Source: Rhodococcus sp. OK302 (lineage in GTDB: Bacteria > Actinomycetota > Actinomycetes > Mycobacteriales > Mycobacteriaceae). Taken from it: a stretch of DNA of 64,000 nucleotides. The DNA lies in NCBI RefSeq assembly GCF_002245895.1, contig NZ_NPJZ01000001.1:3880501-3944500 (forward strand). Reading direction: 5' to 3'. Shown here in pieces: positions 61,346 to 64,000 of this stretch (position 1 is the stretch's first letter; each line of letters begins with the position of its first letter). The notes below the pieces were generated by a model. That model was not told the DNA's origin. It saw only the letters and a program-made list of their open reading frames with translations, and ran no database searches. A program made the position numbers and the translations under genes.

Positions 61346-61480
61346 GATCGGCCGATCCGACGACCACGAGGGAAGAAGCGCTCCCACGGTCGTGGACGGA
61401 TACGGAACATGGTCTCCATCGACTAACGCAGTGCCGACGCGGACACCCGCAGTTCACCGGGGCATCTGGACGCTCCACCA
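61346..61480. repeat. Imperfect direct repeat, copy 1
   Basis: The best-conserved 49 bases (61395-61443) match 62035-62083 with four mismatches, and weaker similarity extends on both sides (CCGATCGGCCGA near 61346; GCGGACACCCGCA after). On the minus strand both copies can read RVGTA-VD--HVPYPS. Confidence 0.7.
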
Positions 61481-61566
61481 ACGTCGCGACTGCATGTGGT
61501 CGCGTTGTCAGTTCCTACGCAGTCGGATAGGAAGGCCGCACACACGCCGACGACGTTGGTGAAAGG

Positions 61567-61884
61567 TCAGTGACGGTCGCCCGCAGTCACCGGGTTAGTA
61601 CCATTGTGGTTCTCGTGAACCGACAGCTCCAGATCAATGAACGCCGCGATCATCGCCCGATACGTTCGCTCAACAACATCAGGAGCTGCACCAGACGCGT
61701 CAGCGAGGGCACGTACCTTTGAAATGACCTTCTCAACCCGATCGGGCGCTCGGACATCGTCACGATCGACCTTCAACTTGCCGGCCTCTTGCACCCAATG
61801 TTGCCGCCGTGAAACAAGTTCAACGATCTGCCGATCCAACTCATCAATTTCCGCACGAACGTTCTCAATGCCAAGGCGTGTCAT
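61567..61884 (-). CDS. Chorismate mutase (AroQ class)
   Basis: 105 residues, all helical: VRAEIDELDRQIVELVSRRQHWVQEAGKLK, then RVEKVISKVRALADASGAAPDVVERTYRAMIAAFIDLE (in pieces). The Arg, Lys and Arg of the AroQ active site are in place (IDELDRQ, QEAGKLK, APDRVEKV). It converts chorismate to prephenate for Phe/Tyr. Stand-alone, in a decayed region, so it could be a secondary copy. Confidence 0.85.
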   Translation of the reverse strand: MTRLGIENVRAEIDELDRQIVELVSRRQHWVQEAGKLKVDRDDVRAPDRVEKVISKVRALADASGAAPDVVERTYRAMIAAFIDLELSVHENHNGTNPVTAGDRH

Positions 61885-61982
61885 GCAGGCAAGACTACTG
61901 AGATCCCTCCGGAGGCAGAAAACTCAGGCTGCCCGAAGATCGATCCGCGGGATCCGGTTGCGGGCGGGTCGCGAACTTGACT

Positions 61983-62110
61983 CCGATCGGCCGAGTTCGA
62001 AGACCTCGCGGGAAGAAACACACCCGCGGCCGGCGACGGATACGGAACATGGTTGCAATCGACGAACGCAGTGCCGACGCGGATACACGCATCGAGCCCG
62101 GACGTCTGGA
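61983..62110. repeat. Imperfect direct repeat, copy 2
   Basis: Second copy of the 61346-61480 element, 640 bases away and in the same orientation; the chorismate mutase gene lies between the copies. The 61885-62187 stretch has no intact gene. Confidence 0.7.
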
Positions 62111-62129
62111 AGGTGATGTCGTGTTCGGT

Positions 62130-62174
62130 ACACCAGGTCACCGCGAGCGGAATCAGCGTCCGGTGACCTGGTGT
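62130..62174 (-). terminator. Terminator of the phosphoesterase gene
   Basis: 14-bp perfect stem ACACCAGGTCACCG (62130-62143) with 62161-62174 and a 17-base loop, 14 bases past the minus-strand stop at 62188. Confidence 0.65.
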
Positions 62175-62187
62175 GCATCGACATGGA

Positions 62188-63276
62188 TCAGACCAGGCGA
62201 CGGTCGAATGCGAGAGTTGAGGCCCCAGTCGCGATATCGACTGTGTAGGTTCGCAGCCGGACCTCGTCGGCGTTCAGATCCATCACCATGAACCCGACGT
62301 CGGTGAAGTTTTGAAAGAGGGTGCGGCGATCGTCGGCCCGAGGCCCGGTCTTACCGTGGCTGTTCTTCGCAGTCGCGCCAGAGACGATCTGCCGGGTGCC
62401 CTTCGACTCGATAGTCGGCTCGAGTACCTGCATCGAATGATCGTGGCCCGAAAGGATCAACTGGCAACGGCCGACTACATGTTCCTCGAAGAACCGCTTG
62501 GCGTGCACGCCGTTCATCGGCTCGATCGGCATGCCGTCGTACTCACCGGCATCACCGTGCGACCCGTTGCTCAAGTACGGATGGTGGGCACACGCTATCT
62601 TCCACTTTGCCGGCGACGCGTCGATCGCCGCATCCAGCCATGCGCGTTGCTCATTCATGTACTGCCCGTCCACCGCCCAATATTGCACAAACAGCGGCGG
62701 CAGAGACGCTGCGAGCGGATTGAGATCCAGAACGAAGAACTCGACGACCGGATTTTCCTCCGGCACGCGCACCGAGTAGTACCGGCTCGGCATCCACCAA
62801 CGGCGCGAGCGAGAGTGGTAGGCCACCTCGTCGTCCCCGCGCAACAACCATCCACCGTCGCCCGGAAAAACAGCACTGTTGTCGTGATTGCCCAACGCCA
62901 TCGCCCACGGAAAATCGAGACCGTGGTTCGGATCCTCGAATTTCGCGGCAAACTGACCGTCATTGACTCCGTTGGGGCCGAGCTCGTAAATGTTGTCGCC
63001 GAGGCCCAGCGCCATCGAGAGCGCTTCACGGGTATGTAGTTCCCTGATCGCATCGGCAACTGCCCATTGTGCAGGCGTACCAGTGCCGGCGTCCCCGGTG
63101 AGGAGCACTCGAAGGTCGTTGTCGGCGGGAAAAGGGAACTTGCCGTTGTCTGCGGCGGCATTGTTGAAATCTGTGGCGTTCGCGGTTCCCGACGCCATCG
63201 CTGCCACGGGTATGGCTGCCCCCGTGACGGCGGCACGGGCCAAGAATTTGCGGCGATCTATTGGGTTGGATTCCAT
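62188..63276 (-). CDS. Tat-exported metallophosphoesterase (acid phosphatase-like)
   Basis: 362 residues from ATG 63276. Twin-arginine signal (NPIDRRKFLARAAVTGAAIP, cleavage near residue 34, NA-TDF). Calcineurin-like metal motifs: LLTGDAGTG, LGLGDNIYELG, ALGNHDNS, CAHHPYLSNGSHGD and LSGHDHSMQ. The order matches purple acid phosphatase-like enzymes. Exported and folded before export, so it probably carries a pre-bound metal pair. The substrate is a phosphate ester, not identified. Confidence 0.9.
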   Translation of the reverse strand: MESNPIDRRKFLARAAVTGAAIPVAAMASGTANATDFNNAAADNGKFPFPADNDLRVLLTGDAGTGTPAQWAVADAIRELHTREALSMALGLGDNIYELGPNGVNDGQFAAKFEDPNHGLDFPWAMALGNHDNSAVFPGDGGWLLRGDDEVAYHSRSRRWWMPSRYYSVRVPEENPVVEFFVLDLNPLAASLPPLFVQYWAVDGQYMNEQRAWLDAAIDASPAKWKIACAHHPYLSNGSHGDAGEYDGMPIEPMNGVHAKRFFEEHVVGRCQLILSGHDHSMQVLEPTIESKGTRQIVSGATAKNSHGKTGPRADDRRTLFQNFTDVGFMVMDLNADEVRLRTYTVDIATGASTLAFDRRLV

Positions 63277-63713
63277 CACAGGCCTCTTGGTCGATTCGGT
63301 TCGGTGCGCTGGCAAGCAAAACACCTAAATGGACGCCCGTTCAACTCGAAAGGCCGGGCCAATGACGACATTATTCTGCCGTTCACTCTGCGTTGGCTTT
63401 CGTTTCTGGGCGCTTCTAGGCTGGTATCCAGCACTGAATCCTGCCAGCGGTGCAGCAACACCCCCGCGATCAACTGTCGCTATCGCCTACGGGACAAGCT
63501 ACGCGGTCGCGATCTATTCGAGCAGCGAAACCGGAAAGCCCGATCACGCATGCAGCTCACCGAGAATCGTTTCCGTGTGGCTCCCGAAATTTTTGGGGCA
63601 TGTTTTTACGCAACTTGTCATACCGCAGCGTCCCCCGACAGCTCCGAACCTACGAGCAATAACCCGGAACCGCCCAGTAAAGACGGTAAGGAAACAAATC
63701 AACTCTGCAGTGC
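63277..63713. other. Intergenic stretch upstream of the phosphoesterase
   Basis: About 440 bases. The plus-strand frame 63329-63772 overlaps the end of the downstream regulator gene and has non-coding composition. I see nothing supported apart from an expected promoter for the phosphoesterase. Confidence 0.4.
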
Positions 63714-64000
63714 TCACGGCTTTTCCTCGGGCAGTCGCCGGCGGGCGTGGTCGGCGGCGCCGTTGCCGGTGATCAGCCACAGCGTGGTCAGGTCGTCGAT
63801 CAGTTGCTCAAGGGTGATATCGACGGTGCCGTTGAGCCAGCTCATGATCGCCTCGGCGGTGCCGCCGACGAGGAACGCCGGCGTAACTCGGGCCAGGCTG
63901 TCTCGTTCGAGTTTTACATCGTGAATTTCGCGGGCGTGTTGAACCAGGATCATCGCGAGGCCTTGAACGACCGCGGCCCGGTGGGCCAACGCCGCAGGGG
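63714..64000 (-). CDS. TetR-family regulator, C-terminal part (cut by window edge)
   Basis: At least 94 residues with no start inside the window; the frame stays open to base 64000. AMILVQHAREIHDVKLERDS and FLVGGTAEAIMSWLNG, VDITLEQLIDDLTTLWLIT read like the ligand-binding/dimer half of TetR proteins (the GGTAEAIMSWLNG and LIDDLTTLW segments are common there). The DNA-binding half lies beyond the window. Confidence 0.7.
   Translation of the reverse strand, partial: PAALAHRAAVVQGLAMILVQHAREIHDVKLERDSLARVTPAFLVGGTAEAIMSWLNGTVDITLEQLIDDLTTLWLITGNGAADHARRRLPEEKP

Noticed and set aside
63329-63772. A 147-codon plus-strand ORF
   Set aside because: Overlaps the C-terminal coding end of the TetR-type gene and has a poly-Arg end; shadow frame.

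Overview
The window is chromosomal DNA from a high-GC actinomycete of the mycolic-acid-containing group, most likely Rhodococcus (erythropolis/qingshengii type). The evidence is codon use, frequent GTG starts, the FabG1-InhA pair of FAS-II, MptB, an AcnR-AcnA pair, a single lycopene cyclase, and a gene order that follows the Mycobacterium tuberculosis Rv1445c-Rv1485 backbone. That identification rests on recalled gene order and has not been checked by a search. I recognised no rRNA, tRNA, CRISPR array, insertion sequence or prophage.

Layout. 0.2-2.6 kb: a three-gene secreted cassette (WxL-like protein, DUF916-type membrane-anchored partner, second WxL-like protein) facing an SDR gene. 3.8-10.3 kb, minus strand: the pentose phosphate operon tkt-tal-zwf-opcA-pgl. 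10.5-18.2 kb: ctaB, a quinone oxidoreductase, a small conserved gene, ctaA, a secreted protein, an ABC-2 exporter and mptB. 18.3-24.9 kb: the SUF iron-sulfur operon sufR-B-D-C-S-U-T, with a recognisable SufR operator. 25.0-28.4 kb: an orphan NRPS-like gene whose catalytic motifs are eroded. 28.3-33.1 kb: Ku, a DoxX/MarR divergent pair, lycopene cyclase and an ABC-F ATPase. 33.1-35.8 kb: a small accessory patch of hypothetical genes, including an Imm-5-like putative immunity protein. 35.9-49.1 kb: the conserved backbone resumes with acnR, acnA, an Rv1476-like gene, ripA, moxR-DUF58-VWA, fabG1-inhA and hemH, interrupted by an AhpD-like gene. 49.1-64.0 kb: an accessory region of small regulators and enzymes (AraC, TetR with two operators, an ECF42 sigma factor with its YCII/DGPF partner and a flavin monooxygenase, CGNR, MarR with cupin, chorismate mutase, a Tat phosphoesterase) mixed with decayed gene fragments.

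How the genes fit together. The pentose phosphate operon supplies NADPH and pentoses. ctaB and ctaA make heme O and heme A for cytochrome oxidase. The SUF operon builds Fe-S clusters used by neighbours such as aconitase, SufR itself and probably the actinobacterial ferrochelatase. mptB, ripA, moxR and fabG1-inhA serve the envelope (mannan core, peptidoglycan hydrolysis, mycolate precursors). Gene ends are tightly packed: many 1-4 base start/stop overlaps, and strong bidirectional hairpins between convergent genes.

The items most worth a second look are the WxL-like cassette, the NRPS-like relic protein, a predicted 17-codon leader ORF just before sufR, operators that can be read directly for SufR, AcnR, a TetR and a MarR regulator, and the decayed duplicated sequence at 61-62 kb.
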